Assembly: GCA_964237235.1 (NCBI GenBank)
Contig: CAXSGY010000004.1
Location: 186,001 to 250,000, forward strand
Reading direction: 5' to 3'
DNA from: GCA-002050365 sp964237235
GTDB taxonomy: Bacteria; Acidobacteriota; Blastocatellia; Pyrinomonadales; Pyrinomonadaceae
Length of the DNA stretch: 64,000 nucleotides
Both the position numbers and the translations under genes were made by a program. Of the stretch, positions 44,051 to 52,722 are shown in pieces. The notes under the pieces were generated by a model that was not told the DNA's origin, searched no databases, and saw nothing but the letters and a program-made list of their open reading frames with translations. Each line of letters begins with the position of its first letter. Position 1 is the stretch's first letter.

Positions 44051-45082
44051 TCAGCTCAGAATATTTTCCAAAATCCGCAGCGTCGTTTCAATATCGGAGC
44101 GCGAAACGTCGCAGTGCGTCACCATCCTGATCGCCTTGCCGAACGGAATCGCCAGAACGTCGTTCGCCTTTAATTCGGCGATGATTTCGGCTGACGTTTT
44201 GCCCGTTTCGGAAACATCGAAAATGACGATGTTCGTCTGCACTCGTTCCGCGTCAATCGCCACACCGCGCAAATTTGCCGCGCCTTCCGCCAGACGTTTT
44301 GCGTTTTCGTGATCTATATGAAGACGCTTCGGCGATTCTGTCAAAGCGATCAAACCGGCGGCTGCCAAAATTCCGACTTGCCGCATTCCGCCGCCGAAAC
44401 GCTTGCGCCAAACTCTGGCTTCTGCGATAAAATCCTTCGTCCCCAAAAGCATCGAACCGACCGGCGCGCCCAGACCTTTGGAAAGACAAAACTGCACCGA
44501 ATCGCAATTTTTGGAAAGATTTTCGACCGTCTCGTTTTGTGCGACTGCCGAATTAAAAATCCGCGCGCCGTCCAGATGAACGGGCAAATTTAATTGACGC
44601 GCCTGGTCGCAAATTTCCCGCGTTTGTTCCGCGCTCATCACGCTGCCGCCGCCGAAATTATGCGTATTTTCGAGACAAATCAAACCGGTCGGACAAGCGT
44701 AATACGGCTGATTTCGATGAATCGCCGCTTCGATTTCCGCCCACGCGAGCATTCCGTTATCGTTCGCCGCGCGGACGGCGCGAACCGTTACGCCCGAAGC
44801 GATTGCCGGCGTTCCCATCTCCCAATTCAAAATATGCCCGCGCTCTTCGACGATAATTTCGTCGCCCAATTTTGTGTGCAGTTTAACGGCAATCTGATTG
44901 CCCATCGAGCCGGTCGGCACGAACAGCGCGGCTTCTTTGCCGAAAATTTCGGCGGCGCGTTCCTGTAAAAAATTAACGGTCGCGTCTTCACCGTAGACAT
45001 CGTCGCCGACTTCCGCGTCCGCCATCGCGCGGCGCATTTCGGCGGTCGGCTTCGTAACTGTGTCGCTTCGTAGATCAATCAT
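44051..45082 (-). CDS. ltaE: Low-specificity L-threonine aldolase
   Basis: A PLP enzyme that splits L-threonine or allo-threonine into glycine and acetaldehyde. The 343 residues match the family. The start MIDLRSDTVTKPTAEMRRAM is diagnostic, followed by GDDVYGEDATV, FVPTGSMGNQIA, CLENTHNFGGGSV and HLDGARIFNSAVA (the Asp that binds the PLP ring). The Schiff-base lysine is at about 202 in FCLSKGLGAPVGS. Confidence 0.95.
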   Translation of the reverse strand: MIDLRSDTVTKPTAEMRRAMADAEVGDDVYGEDATVNFLQERAAEIFGKEAALFVPTGSMGNQIAVKLHTKLGDEIIVEERGHILNWEMGTPAIASGVTVRAVRAANDNGMLAWAEIEAAIHRNQPYYACPTGLICLENTHNFGGGSVMSAEQTREICDQARQLNLPVHLDGARIFNSAVAQNETVENLSKNCDSVQFCLSKGLGAPVGSMLLGTKDFIAEARVWRKRFGGGMRQVGILAAAGLIALTESPKRLHIDHENAKRLAEGAANLRGVAIDAERVQTNIVIFDVSETGKTSAEIIAELKANDVLAIPFGKAIRMVTHCDVSRSDIETTLRILENILS

Positions 45083-45155
45083 TTTTAATAATAGACGGCT
45101 CTTACAATTCGATTATTTCCTGCATATTTTTTGTAAAAGATTACAAACTTTGCTT

Positions 45156-45695
45156 TCATTTTACGGCTTTCGGCATAACTTTTTCGATTTCCTTTCGCAG
45201 AATCTTCGCGTCAACTCGACCGTTCTTTTGAAAGACGAGTTTGCCGTTTGCGTCGAAAAGTAAAGTCAGAGGATAAACGTCGGGAAATTTCGGCGCGATT
45301 TGGCGGACGGCTTTGGCGATTTCGCGGCGACCGCGAATGTCGATTAAATACGAAGGCATCGTCGAATCGTAATCCTTCAAAAATTCGGGAACGCGCGTCT
45401 CAATCAAGGCGAAATCGTCAACCGAAACGACGTAAAAATTTAAGCCTTTAGCGCGAAAATCCCGGTCAATTTCGACGAGTTCGGGAAATTCCGAATGACA
45501 CGGACCGCACCACGTCGCCCAGAAATTTATCAGAACCGGTTTTTTATCCGCCGGTTTAGCGAGCGATTTCAATTCTTCGCCCGTGATTTTTTTTGTTTCG
45601 GTAATCGTTTTTAATTTCGATTCCTGCGCGAAAATCGTCGCCGCGAAGACGCACAGGAAAAGCGCAAAGAACTGTTTGGAAAAATTTTGAATCAT
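45156..45695 (-). CDS. TlpA-like thiol-disulfide oxidoreductase
   Basis: A periplasmic thioredoxin-fold protein of 179 residues. A signal peptide (ending IFAQ, about 24) precedes the thioredoxin domain with NFWATWCGPCHSEFPEL, active cysteines about 63 and 66. LKDYDSTMPSYLIDI and PLTLLFDANGKLV include the cis-proline region. It may reduce disulfides for protein maturation or act in a redox relay. No cytochrome genes adjoin it, so the partner is unknown. Confidence 0.88.
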   Translation of the reverse strand: MIQNFSKQFFALFLCVFAATIFAQESKLKTITETKKITGEELKSLAKPADKKPVLINFWATWCGPCHSEFPELVEIDRDFRAKGLNFYVVSVDDFALIETRVPEFLKDYDSTMPSYLIDIRGRREIAKAVRQIAPKFPDVYPLTLLFDANGKLVFQKNGRVDAKILRKEIEKVMPKAVK

Positions 45696-45715
45696 CTTTT
45701 TATTTCACGGCTCTC

Positions 45716-45840
45716 GATTGATAGCCATTACTTCTCTCTTCAACTGTTCACTATCAACTGTCAACTATTCACTATCAAAATAGGGAAACCTTTTAACAAT
45801 GGATAATTAATAGTGAATAGTTAAAATCCTCGCAACGCGA
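45716..45840. repeat. Low-complexity repeat cluster of the TTCACTATCAAC type
   Basis: Short imperfect repeats of TGTTCACTATCAACTGTCAA type, with a partial complement (AATAGTGAATAGTTAAAA) about 50 bases on, make a loose palindrome between tlpA-like and UBP genes. A similar fragment (CTTTCACTTTTCACTAC) lies near 15713. No gene is supported here. Confidence 0.5.
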
Positions 45841-45862
45841 ATGTTGATTTTCGCGCGGAGTT

Positions 45863-46135
45863 TTATTGCGTCGGCAGCGTTTCGTAAAACTGATCGTCAA
45901 CGTAGCAATAGCCCCAATCTTCGCCCGGCTCAAACGATTTGATAATCGGGTGCGCGGTCTGGTGAAAATGTTTCGTCGCGTGTTTATTTTTTGAAGAATC
46001 GCAGCAGCCGACGTGACCACAAGTTTCGCAAAGGCGCAGATGAACCCAGTCGTCGCCTGTTTTCAAACAATCTTCGCAGCCGTCCGCGCTCGGCGTAACC
46101 GCTTTGATTTCTTTTAGATGTTCGCAACCGTTCAT
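45863..46135 (-). CDS. UBP-type zinc finger protein
   Basis: A 90-residue protein that is essentially one ZnF-UBP domain, read from ATG 46135 with GGAG upstream. Zinc ligands are visible as C4/H6, C20xxC23, C36xxC39, C44 and the histidines in KHATKHFHQTAHP. In eukaryotes this fold binds the ubiquitin C-terminus; bacterial stand-alone copies have no established role. The longer frame to 46273 adds unrelated residues and is rejected. Confidence 0.87.
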   Translation of the reverse strand: MNGCEHLKEIKAVTPSADGCEDCLKTGDDWVHLRLCETCGHVGCCDSSKNKHATKHFHQTAHPIIKSFEPGEDWGYCYVDDQFYETLPTQ

Positions 46136-46217
46136 AAATTTTTCTCCATCATTAATTTTAGATTTTCCGAATATTACTTTCATTCGATTGAGCTTTAATC
46201 GACATTTTTTAATTTTA

Positions 46218-46829
46218 CTATCCGGCTTCTTCGACGACTTCGATTTCGCCGTGCGTTTTCCGCAGAATATCAACGAGCGACGCGCCCAATTCTTCGAGAA
46301 TTTTCTTCATTTTTTCGTCAGACATTTCCGCGCCGTTGCCGTCGAACATTTTAGACACATTGGCGACGGCAATCTCCGACGGCAGAACATTGACGAACAT
46401 AATCGTCAAAACCGTTCGCAAATGTCCGAGACAGCGCAGACCGCCGAACGCGCCCGGCGATTCGGTCATAATCGCGGCGGCTTTGCCTTTGAAAACTTCG
46501 ACCATTCCGTAATCGTCCGATTTACGCGAAGCCCAATCAATCGCGTTTTTCAACGCGCCCGGAAGCGAGCCGTTGTATTCGGGCGAGCAAATCAAAAAAC
46601 CCTCGCTTTCGCCCAAGAGTTTTTGAAACGCGAGCGCGTTCTCGCCGAAGCCTTCGCGTTCGTGTAAATCCTGGTCGTAAATCGGCATCGGATAATCGCG
46701 CAAATCAACAAATGTTACGTCCGCGCCCGCGTCCGCCGCGCCCTTCATCGCCGTTCTGACGACGCGCTTGCTAAATGAATTTTCGCGGAGACTTCCCGCA
46801 AACGCTAAAATTTTCGGTTTTTTTGCCAT
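46218..46829 (-). CDS. NADPH-dependent FMN reductase family protein
   Basis: A 203-residue flavodoxin-fold reductase. It opens KILAFAGSLRENSFSKRVVR (phosphate-binding loop) and has the signature CSPEYNGSLPGALKNAIDW and the isoalloxazine loop PGAFGGLRCLGHLR. It probably reduces FMN, quinones or similar acceptors with NAD(P)H; the exact substrate is not shown. The C-terminus is slightly extended. It stands alone between convergent and divergent neighbours. Confidence 0.9.
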   Translation of the reverse strand: MAKKPKILAFAGSLRENSFSKRVVRTAMKGAADAGADVTFVDLRDYPMPIYDQDLHEREGFGENALAFQKLLGESEGFLICSPEYNGSLPGALKNAIDWASRKSDDYGMVEVFKGKAAAIMTESPGAFGGLRCLGHLRTVLTIMFVNVLPSEIAVANVSKMFDGNGAEMSDEKMKKILEELGASLVDILRKTHGEIEVVEEAG

Positions 46830-46940
46830 ATCTGACTTCTCTTTTTCATTTTAATATTCGGACAGGAAAAGTTTGCCACGAACGCAGTGAAAACTCCAAT
46901 TACTTGTTTTTCGCGGCGCGGCGCATTAACATTGCCGTTG

Positions 46941-47183
46941 ATGGAAGAGGCATTTTACAAATGGATTTTTGAATCAATCGGCGGGTTGATTTTGATCGGC
47001 TTCGGCTTGAGCCTGTTCGGTCAATCGGTGATTTACAAATCAAAAGGCGAGCCGCTAAAAAAATGGTTTTTGTGGGGAACGCTCAGTTTGATCGTCGTCA
47101 ATGCCGGAATCTGCGTGTTCGGCGACGCGGTGAAAACCCGTCTGCAATATGAAAATTTGGAAATTCGCGCCAAACAAAAATGA
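46941..47183 (+). CDS. Small two-helix membrane protein
   Basis: An 80-residue protein from ATG 46941 (MEEAFYKWIFESIGG) with two hydrophobic helices, about 10-32 and 44-62. The frame can be extended to 46887 but adds nothing conserved-looking. Its stop overlaps the start of the carbonic-anhydrase-like gene (ATGA), implying coupling. No family was recognised. Confidence 0.6.
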   Translation: MEEAFYKWIFESIGGLILIGFGLSLFGQSVIYKSKGEPLKKWFLWGTLSLIVVNAGICVFGDAVKTRLQYENLEIRAKQK

Positions 47184-47686
47184 TCGAATCGTTCCGAAAT
47201 CAGCACCCGAAAATTCACGCAACGGCTTTTGTCGCCGACGACGCAATCATCCTCGGCGACGTTGAAATCGGCGCGGAATCGAGCGTTTGGTTCGGTTCGA
47301 TTCTGCGTGGCGACGTTAATTTTATCCGCATCGGCGAGCGGACGAACATTCAGGACGGCACGATCATCCACGTTTCGCGTGACGCGCATTCGACCGTTTT
47401 GGAAAACGAAATCACCGTCGGACACCGCGTCACCCTGCACGGCTGTCACATCGAATCGAATTGTTTGATCGGCATCGGCGCGATTGTTCTCGACGGCGTG
47501 CGCGTCGGCGCAAATTCGCTCGTCGCGGCGGGCAGTTTAATAACGCCGAACACCGTTATTCCGCCGCGCTCGCTCGTGATGGGCAGTCCGGCGAAAGTCA
47601 AGCGCGAATTGTCGGACGCGGAAGTCGAAGATTTGCAAAAATTCTGGCGCAACTATGTCGAATTGAGCCGCGCGTATCGAAAATAA
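47180..47686 (+). CDS. Gamma-carbonic anhydrase-like hexapeptide-repeat protein
   Basis: A left-handed beta-helix protein of 168 residues, of the YrdA/PaaY/CaiE type. It shows repeats such as DAIILGDVEIGAESSVWFGS, RGDVNFIRIGERTNIQDGTI, and metal-ligand histidines in HVSRDA, VGHRVTLHGCHI. Such proteins bind zinc or iron and may act as gamma carbonic anhydrases or acyl-thioesterases; activity cannot be judged here. The C-terminal helix ends SRAYRK. Confidence 0.9.
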   Translation: MIESFRNQHPKIHATAFVADDAIILGDVEIGAESSVWFGSILRGDVNFIRIGERTNIQDGTIIHVSRDAHSTVLENEITVGHRVTLHGCHIESNCLIGIGAIVLDGVRVGANSLVAAGSLITPNTVIPPRSLVMGSPAKVKRELSDAEVEDLQKFWRNYVELSRAYRK

Positions 47687-47876
47687 TTGGAACCACCGGC
47701 GCGAAGCGTCGTTGCTTGCCGGTGAAGCGCAACGGCGCGGAATACTTCGCGGTGAAAATAAAGCCGAATTTACGCAAAGGCTTTTTCGCTTTGAAGCGAT
47801 TCTCCCAGGTCAGCAACGATACTTCGCCCACCAGTCGTTTTAATCGCCAAATTTCGCAATTTGGTTTATGCTTAAC

Positions 47877-47919
47877 AGACGCGCCTTTTCGGGATGACAA
47901 TCTTGCGCGTCTTTATTTT
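47877..47919 (+). terminator. Possible terminator before the PagL-like gene
   Basis: AGACGCGC (47877-47884) pairs with GCGCGTCT (47905-47912) and is followed by TTATTTTT. It lies about 190 bases after the carbonic-anhydrase-like gene. The 20-base loop makes it a moderate candidate. Confidence 0.5.
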
Positions 47920-47947
47920 TCATAAAATTTCAGGAGAAAAATTTTTA

Positions 47948-48685
47948 ATGCGAAATTTTTTCGCCGATTTCCGGCGCGTGATCGGCTTTACGATTATCAC
48001 ATTGGTTTTCGCTTTGTCCGCGCTCGCGCAGGCAAATTTTACGGGCGCGACCGAAGGCACGAAGACCGACGCGGAAGCCGCCAAAGCACAATTGAGCGAG
48101 GACGCAATTAACGCCAAAAACGAATTCGGCGTTTTCGGCGGATTCGCGCCCGATATTCCGCGCCTGTTCAGCGGTTCGCGCCGTTCGTCTTACGGCGAAA
48201 TTGATTTTCGATATTCCCGGCGTTTGGCGACGAGCAAAAATCTCGCCATCAAATATCAGATTGACTTCGTTCCCTTGGCAATCGTCAGATATCCCGCCGA
48301 CCGCATCGTTCGCACTTCGCCGACGACGTTCGCCACCGACCGTTCGCGCCAGACCGCTTACGCCGTCGGCTTAACGCCCGCGAGCTTTCAGTTAAATTTT
48401 CGCCGTCGAACAAAAATTCAGCCGTTTATCACGGCGGGCGCGGGGCTGCTTATTTTCGGCAAAAAAATTCCCGATGACCGCAGCCCGATTCGTCCCGATC
48501 AGGTCGGCAGACGGCTTAATTTCACGCCGTTCTTCGGCGGCGGCGCGGAATTTTTAACCGACGACGGACGCGCTTTTACGGTCGGTTTCAAATTTCATCA
48601 TATCTCGAACAATTCGACCGCGAGAATCAATCCGGGCTTCGACCAAAATTATTTTTACGTCGGCTATACGTTCAAGAAATTTTAA
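47948..48685 (+). CDS. PagL-like acyloxyacyl hydrolase / outer-membrane beta-barrel
   Basis: A 245-residue exported protein, start ATG 47948 with AGGAG upstream. The signal peptide ends near ALSALAQ. The mature part has alternating beta strands and ends with an aromatic FKKF-type strand. The segment FKFHHISNNSTARINPGFD matches the His-x-Ser-Asn active-site region of lipid A 3-O-deacylases (PagL family). If active it would remove an acyl chain from lipid A in the outer membrane. Sequence similarity in this family is low, so the enzyme role is tentative. Confidence 0.72.
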   Translation: MRNFFADFRRVIGFTIITLVFALSALAQANFTGATEGTKTDAEAAKAQLSEDAINAKNEFGVFGGFAPDIPRLFSGSRRSSYGEIDFRYSRRLATSKNLAIKYQIDFVPLAIVRYPADRIVRTSPTTFATDRSRQTAYAVGLTPASFQLNFRRRTKIQPFITAGAGLLIFGKKIPDDRSPIRPDQVGRRLNFTPFFGGGAEFLTDDGRAFTVGFKFHHISNNSTARINPGFDQNYFYVGYTFKKF

Positions 48686-48691
48686 TTAAAG

Positions 48692-48790
48692 AGGAAAAAG
48701 GGAAAAAGAGAAAAAGTTTATTCATCTGAGACTTTCACGCTTTTTCCCTTTTTCCCTTTTTTCCTTTTCCACTTTTTCCCTTTTCCACTT
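48692..48790. repeat. Palindromic homopurine/homopyrimidine repeat
   Basis: A left arm of GGAAAAAGGGAAAAAG type (48695 onwards) is mirrored by CTTTTTCCCTTTTTCC-type repeats up to 48790, with a spacer of about 30 bases. It separates the PagL-like gene from hisS and could form a long hairpin upstream of the hisS start. Confidence 0.7.
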
Positions 48791-48797
48791 TTAACCA

Positions 48798-50348
48798 ATG
48801 TCAGCCAAAACAAATCCGGCGCGCGGAATGCGCGATTTTTTACCGTCCGACGTTCGCAAGCGCAATTACGTCATCAACATCATCAAGGAAGTTTACGAAT
48901 CATACGGCTTTGAACCGCTCGAAACGCCGTCGGTCGAAAACCTCGAAACATTAACCGGCAAATACGGCGAAGAAGGCAATCAGTTGATCTTCAAAATCCT
49001 CAAACGCGGCGAAAAATTGCAGGAAGAATTAAACGCCGGACAAATCAAAAACGAAAACGAATTGTCCGATCTGGCTCTGCGCTACGATTTAACCGTTCCG
49101 CTCGCGCGCGTCGTCGCCAACCACAAAAACGATCTGCCGAAATTCTTCAAACGCTACCAAATCCAACCCGTCTGGCGCGCCGACCGCCCGGCGCGCGGGC
49201 GTTATCGGGAATTTTATCAATGCGACGTTGACGCAATCGGTTCGAGTTCTATGATGGTCGAAGCGGAATTGATTTCGGCGGTTTGTGAGATTTTGGAGAG
49301 ATTTGGATTTAAGGATTTTACAATTCGTATAAATCATCGAGAAATACTTTTTGCGTTACTGCGCTCTTCTGGGATTCCTGAGGAGAAACACTTTGATGCA
49401 TTAGTAGCGTTAGACAAAATAGACAAAATTGGGCGTATCGGCGTTGAAAATGAATTGGCTGAACGTGGAATCTCAGACACGGCAAATAAGAGATTAATTA
49501 CTGCTATGGAATTTTTCATCAAAGATATTTCAGTTAAATCTTTGACGGGAAAGGAAAAGTTAGAAGTTTTAGAGTTATTAAAATTAGACAATAAAGTTGA
49601 AAGTGAAAAATATAAAACTCTTGAAAGTCTTCGATCATCTTTCAAAGAACATGGCAAATCTGATGAAGAAACAATCGAAACTGTAGTCAAAGAGATTACT
49701 GACTTTATCGCTACTGGCAATGCTTTCATAGAAATTAATTCCCTACTTGTTGATGATGAAAAAGGTTTGGCAGCCAAATCACAACTTGAAAGGATATGGA
49801 AGTTTTCAATGCTTCGTTATTCAGGATTACGAATAAAATTTGATCCGAGTCTTGCGCGTGGTTTGTCATACTACACGGGCGCGATTTTTGAAATAAATGT
49901 GGGAAAAGAAATAGGTTCAATCGGCGGCGGCGGGCGTTATGACGGCTTAATCGGAATGTTCGGCAAGGAGCAAATTCCGGCGTGCGGTTTCAGCTTGGGA
50001 CTCGAACGCATTCTCGTCGTGATGGAAGAACGCGGAATGTTTCCGCCGGAATTGTCGGACAGCTCGGCTGATGTAATGGTAACGATTTGGAACGAAGACG
50101 CAATCGGCGAATCGCTTAAGCTCGCGGCTGAATTGCGCTCGCAAAATTTGCGCGTTCTCGTTTATCCCGAAGCGGACAAACTCGGCAAACAATTCAAATA
50201 TGCCGATTCGATAAAAATCCCGTTCGTCTGCGTCTTGGGCGAATCGGAACTCGCCGATAATAAAGTAACACTCAAAAATCTAAGCACGGGCGAACAGGAA
50301 ACGGTTGCGCGTGAAGACATTTCGGGAAAAATCAAATTGGACAAATAA
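48798..50348 (+). CDS. hisS: Histidyl-tRNA synthetase
   Basis: Charges tRNA-His with histidine; class II synthetase of 516 residues, longer than the common form of about 420-450. Class II motifs are visible: motif 1 ESYGFEPLETPSVENLE, motif 2 VWRADRPARGRYREFYQCDV, the histidine site LARGLSYYTGAIFEI and motif 3 GFSLGLERILVV, then the anticodon-binding domain. The middle (about 49262-49915, residues 155-373) is strikingly more AT-rich and uses other codons than both flanks, which suggests recombination with a foreign allele. The next gene starts two bases after the stop. Confidence 0.96.
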   Translation: MSAKTNPARGMRDFLPSDVRKRNYVINIIKEVYESYGFEPLETPSVENLETLTGKYGEEGNQLIFKILKRGEKLQEELNAGQIKNENELSDLALRYDLTVPLARVVANHKNDLPKFFKRYQIQPVWRADRPARGRYREFYQCDVDAIGSSSMMVEAELISAVCEILERFGFKDFTIRINHREILFALLRSSGIPEEKHFDALVALDKIDKIGRIGVENELAERGISDTANKRLITAMEFFIKDISVKSLTGKEKLEVLELLKLDNKVESEKYKTLESLRSSFKEHGKSDEETIETVVKEITDFIATGNAFIEINSLLVDDEKGLAAKSQLERIWKFSMLRYSGLRIKFDPSLARGLSYYTGAIFEINVGKEIGSIGGGGRYDGLIGMFGKEQIPACGFSLGLERILVVMEERGMFPPELSDSSADVMVTIWNEDAIGESLKLAAELRSQNLRVLVYPEADKLGKQFKYADSIKIPFVCVLGESELADNKVTLKNLSTGEQETVAREDISGKIKLDK

Positions 50349-50350
50349 AA

Positions 50351-51424
50351 ATGAAGCACCAAATAACTTCGGCGCAAATCGTTTTACCGTGCGCGAATTT
50401 TAACCGTTCGCTCGAATTTTTCGTCGAGCGTTGCGGCTTTCGCGTCGAAATGATTTATCCGGCTGACGCGCCAATCGTGGCGGTGATTTCCGGTTACGGA
50501 ACGACTCTGCGGTTAGAAGAATCGAAAGAAGTTTCACCTTTGACGCTGCGGCTTGCCGGCAATTTTTCAACGCTTGCTGCCGATGCGCCGCGAGAAATTT
50601 TCTCGCCCGACGGTGTGCGAGTGATTTTTACGAACGCAGACGCGCCGGTTGAGATTCCCGACGCGGCGCAGGAATTTATCGTTTCCACGCTTGAAGGCGA
50701 AAATGTGTGGGGCGCGGGACGTGCCGGAATGCAGTATCGGGATTTGATTCCGGGCAGGTTAAGCGGCAGATTTGTCGCTTCGCATATCTCGATTCCGAAG
50801 GGCGGCGAAGTTCCCGATTACGTACACTTTCACAAAGTTCGTTTTCAGATGATTTACTGCATCGCGGGCTGGGCAAAGCTCGTTTACGAAAATCAGGGCG
50901 AACCGTTCATAATGAACGCCGGCGACTGCGTTCTTCAGCCGCCGGAAATTCGTCACCGCGTTCTTGAATCTTCGGACCAATTTGAAGTTTTGGAAATCGG
51001 CTGTCCGGCGATTCACGAAACCTTCGCCGACCACGAATTAAATTTACCGACCGAAACGCGCGCGCCCGACAAATTTTACGGCAGACAGCAATTTCTGCAT
51101 CACATCGCCGAAAACGCCGTCTGGGAAAAATCCGAATTTGACGGACTCGAAACGCGCGATACGAAAATCGCGGAAGCGACCGGCGGTTTAGCCGACGCGC
51201 GCGTTTTTCGCGCCGTTGCCGACGCGCATTTTGCCGTTCGACATTCGGGCGAGTTTATGTTTTTCTTCGTGTTAGACGGAAATTTGCGTCTTTCCGGTGG
51301 CGGCGAGATTTATCAACTGACAAAAGCCGGAAGTTTTGTGCTGCCGAACGAAACGGAATTTCTTTTTGAAGCCGGTCAAGGACTCGAGATGATTCGCGTC
51401 ACACTTCCCGCTCCGAACGGCTGA
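50351..51424 (+). CDS. Cupin protein with N-terminal glyoxalase/VOC-like domain
   Basis: A 357-residue protein in three parts. The first (about 1-110) resembles a VOC/glyoxalase half: QIVLPCANFNRSLEFFVERCG. The second (about 135-225) is a cupin with YVHFHKVRFQMIYCIAGWA and the motif PPEIRHRVLESSDQFEVLEI. The third is a weaker cupin (about 270-355) with FFFVLDGNLRLSGGGEIYQL. The histidines could bind a metal ion. The substrate is unknown. It is likely cotranscribed with hisS (two-base gap). Confidence 0.75.
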   Translation: MKHQITSAQIVLPCANFNRSLEFFVERCGFRVEMIYPADAPIVAVISGYGTTLRLEESKEVSPLTLRLAGNFSTLAADAPREIFSPDGVRVIFTNADAPVEIPDAAQEFIVSTLEGENVWGAGRAGMQYRDLIPGRLSGRFVASHISIPKGGEVPDYVHFHKVRFQMIYCIAGWAKLVYENQGEPFIMNAGDCVLQPPEIRHRVLESSDQFEVLEIGCPAIHETFADHELNLPTETRAPDKFYGRQQFLHHIAENAVWEKSEFDGLETRDTKIAEATGGLADARVFRAVADAHFAVRHSGEFMFFFVLDGNLRLSGGGEIYQLTKAGSFVLPNETEFLFEAGQGLEMIRVTLPAPNG

Positions 51425-51482
51425 AAAACGCTTTGCCGCCGATGAATGCGAAAACAGAAAAATACGGCGGCAAAAATCATAG

Positions 51483-51995
51483 TCGCAACGTTACAACCGA
51501 TATGCGTTTAATGAATTTCGTAAATTTTCGAGCGAATTATTCGATTTTATAGACAAAAATGCGGTCGAAAAACTCGTCTTCGATTTGCGGCAAAACGGCG
51601 GCGGCGATTTCACGCGCGGGCGCGATTTTTTTATCAAGCCTTTGAAGGAGAGAAATAAATTTCTCGAGCGCGGACATCTTTTCGTTCTCGCCGGGCGCAC
51701 GACGTTTTCCGCCGGAATGACGAACACGGCGGATTTTCGCAACGATTTAAAGGCGATTATCGTCGGCGAACCGACCGGCGCGCGTCCCGTCGGTTATATG
51801 GAAAATCGCGGTTTCACGCTGCCAAATTCGCATCTTCCGGTCAGTTATTCAATCGAATTTTACAAGTTTTCCGAAACCGACACGTCCGGAATTTTGCCCG
51901 ATAAATTAATCGCGCCCGATTGGAAATCTTACACGGAAGGACGCGATGCGGCTTTGAAATGGATTTTGGCTTATCCGAAAAAAAATAATCTATGA
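51483..51995 (+). pseudogene. Truncated S41 peptidase remnant (N-terminus missing)
   Basis: An open frame from the codon after a TAG at 51480 to 51995, with no ATG or GTG before TTG 51585. It reads YAFNEFRKFSSELFDFIDKN, then KLVFDLRQNGGGDF and GRTTFSAGMTNTADF, which is the C-terminal half of a tail-specific (S41) protease domain including the likely catalytic serine. The signal peptide and N-terminal part are absent; only 58 bases separate it from the cupin gene. It may be translated from TTG 51585 but would lack much of the fold. The next gene overlaps it by four bases. Confidence 0.75.
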
Positions 51996-52582
51996 GCGAA
52001 CAAATTTTACAGAGTGTTTTGGATGAAGCGCGGCAATCGTTCGACGGTTACAAAAAACTCGCCGAACGAGCGTTCGAGCAAATTTCCGACGAAGAATTTT
52101 TTGCATTGATTGATGCCGAATCGAATTCGATGGCGACGATTGCCAAGCACGTCGGCGGAAATTTGCGCTCGCGCTGGACTGATTTTTTGATGAGCGACGG
52201 AGAGAAAGCCGATAGAAACCGCGACGCGGAATTTATTGCGGAAACGGATTCGCGCGTGTTCGTAATGGAAATTTGGGAAACGGGCTGGAAAGTTTTAGCT
52301 GAAACGCTTGAAAGTTTGCAAACCGAAGATTTAGGAAAAATCGTGCAGATTCGCGGCGAAGATTTTACGGTTGTTAAGGCAATCAATCGTTCGCTCGCGC
52401 ACACGGCTTATCACGTCGGGCAAATCGTTTTTCTCGCAAAACATCTGCGCGCCGCGGATTGGAAAAATTTGAGCGTTCCGAAAAATCAATCGGCGCAATT
52501 TGCGACGTGGCTCGAATCGAAAGACGACAAAGGCGATTATTTGGAGGCGACGCGAAAATTTGCGGAGGAAAATTCAAAATAA
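51992..52582 (+). CDS. DUF1572 (DinB-like four-helix) protein
   Basis: A 196-residue protein of the DUF1572 family, related to DinB metal-binding bundles. Histidines expected at the metal site occur in TIAKHVGGNLRSRWTDFL and SLAHTAYHVGQIVFLAK. DinB relatives act as thiol-dependent transferases with bacillithiol or mycothiol, but no function is known for this branch. The start overlaps the S41 remnant (ATGA). Confidence 0.87.
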   Translation: MSEQILQSVLDEARQSFDGYKKLAERAFEQISDEEFFALIDAESNSMATIAKHVGGNLRSRWTDFLMSDGEKADRNRDAEFIAETDSRVFVMEIWETGWKVLAETLESLQTEDLGKIVQIRGEDFTVVKAINRSLAHTAYHVGQIVFLAKHLRAADWKNLSVPKNQSAQFATWLESKDDKGDYLEATRKFAEENSK

Positions 52583-52608
52583 TACAGCCGGGCATATTTG
52601 AACGAAAG

Positions 52609-52684
52609 ATTTTTAGCCGCGAATAACACGAATAAACACGAATTATCTTTGAATCTAATTCGTGTTTATTCGTGGCTAAAAATT
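52609..52684. repeat. Palindromic intergenic repeat, CACGAAT family, copy 3 (best preserved)
   Basis: Left arm with TTTTTAGCCGCGAATAACAC and right arm with GTGTTTATTCGTGGCTAAAA, nearly perfect over about 30 bases. An outer inverted pair TTTGAACGAAA (52597-52607) / TTTCGTTCAAA (52709-52719) encloses it. It lies between convergent genes. Confidence 0.85.
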
Positions 52685-52722
52685 ACCGTTTTTTATGTTG
52701 CTCGATAGTTTCGTTCAAAGTT

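Noticed and set aside
47687..47876. Possible decayed gene between the carbonic-anhydrase-like gene and the PagL-like gene
   Set aside because: Composition looks coding in places, but no frame gives a recognisable protein on either strand.
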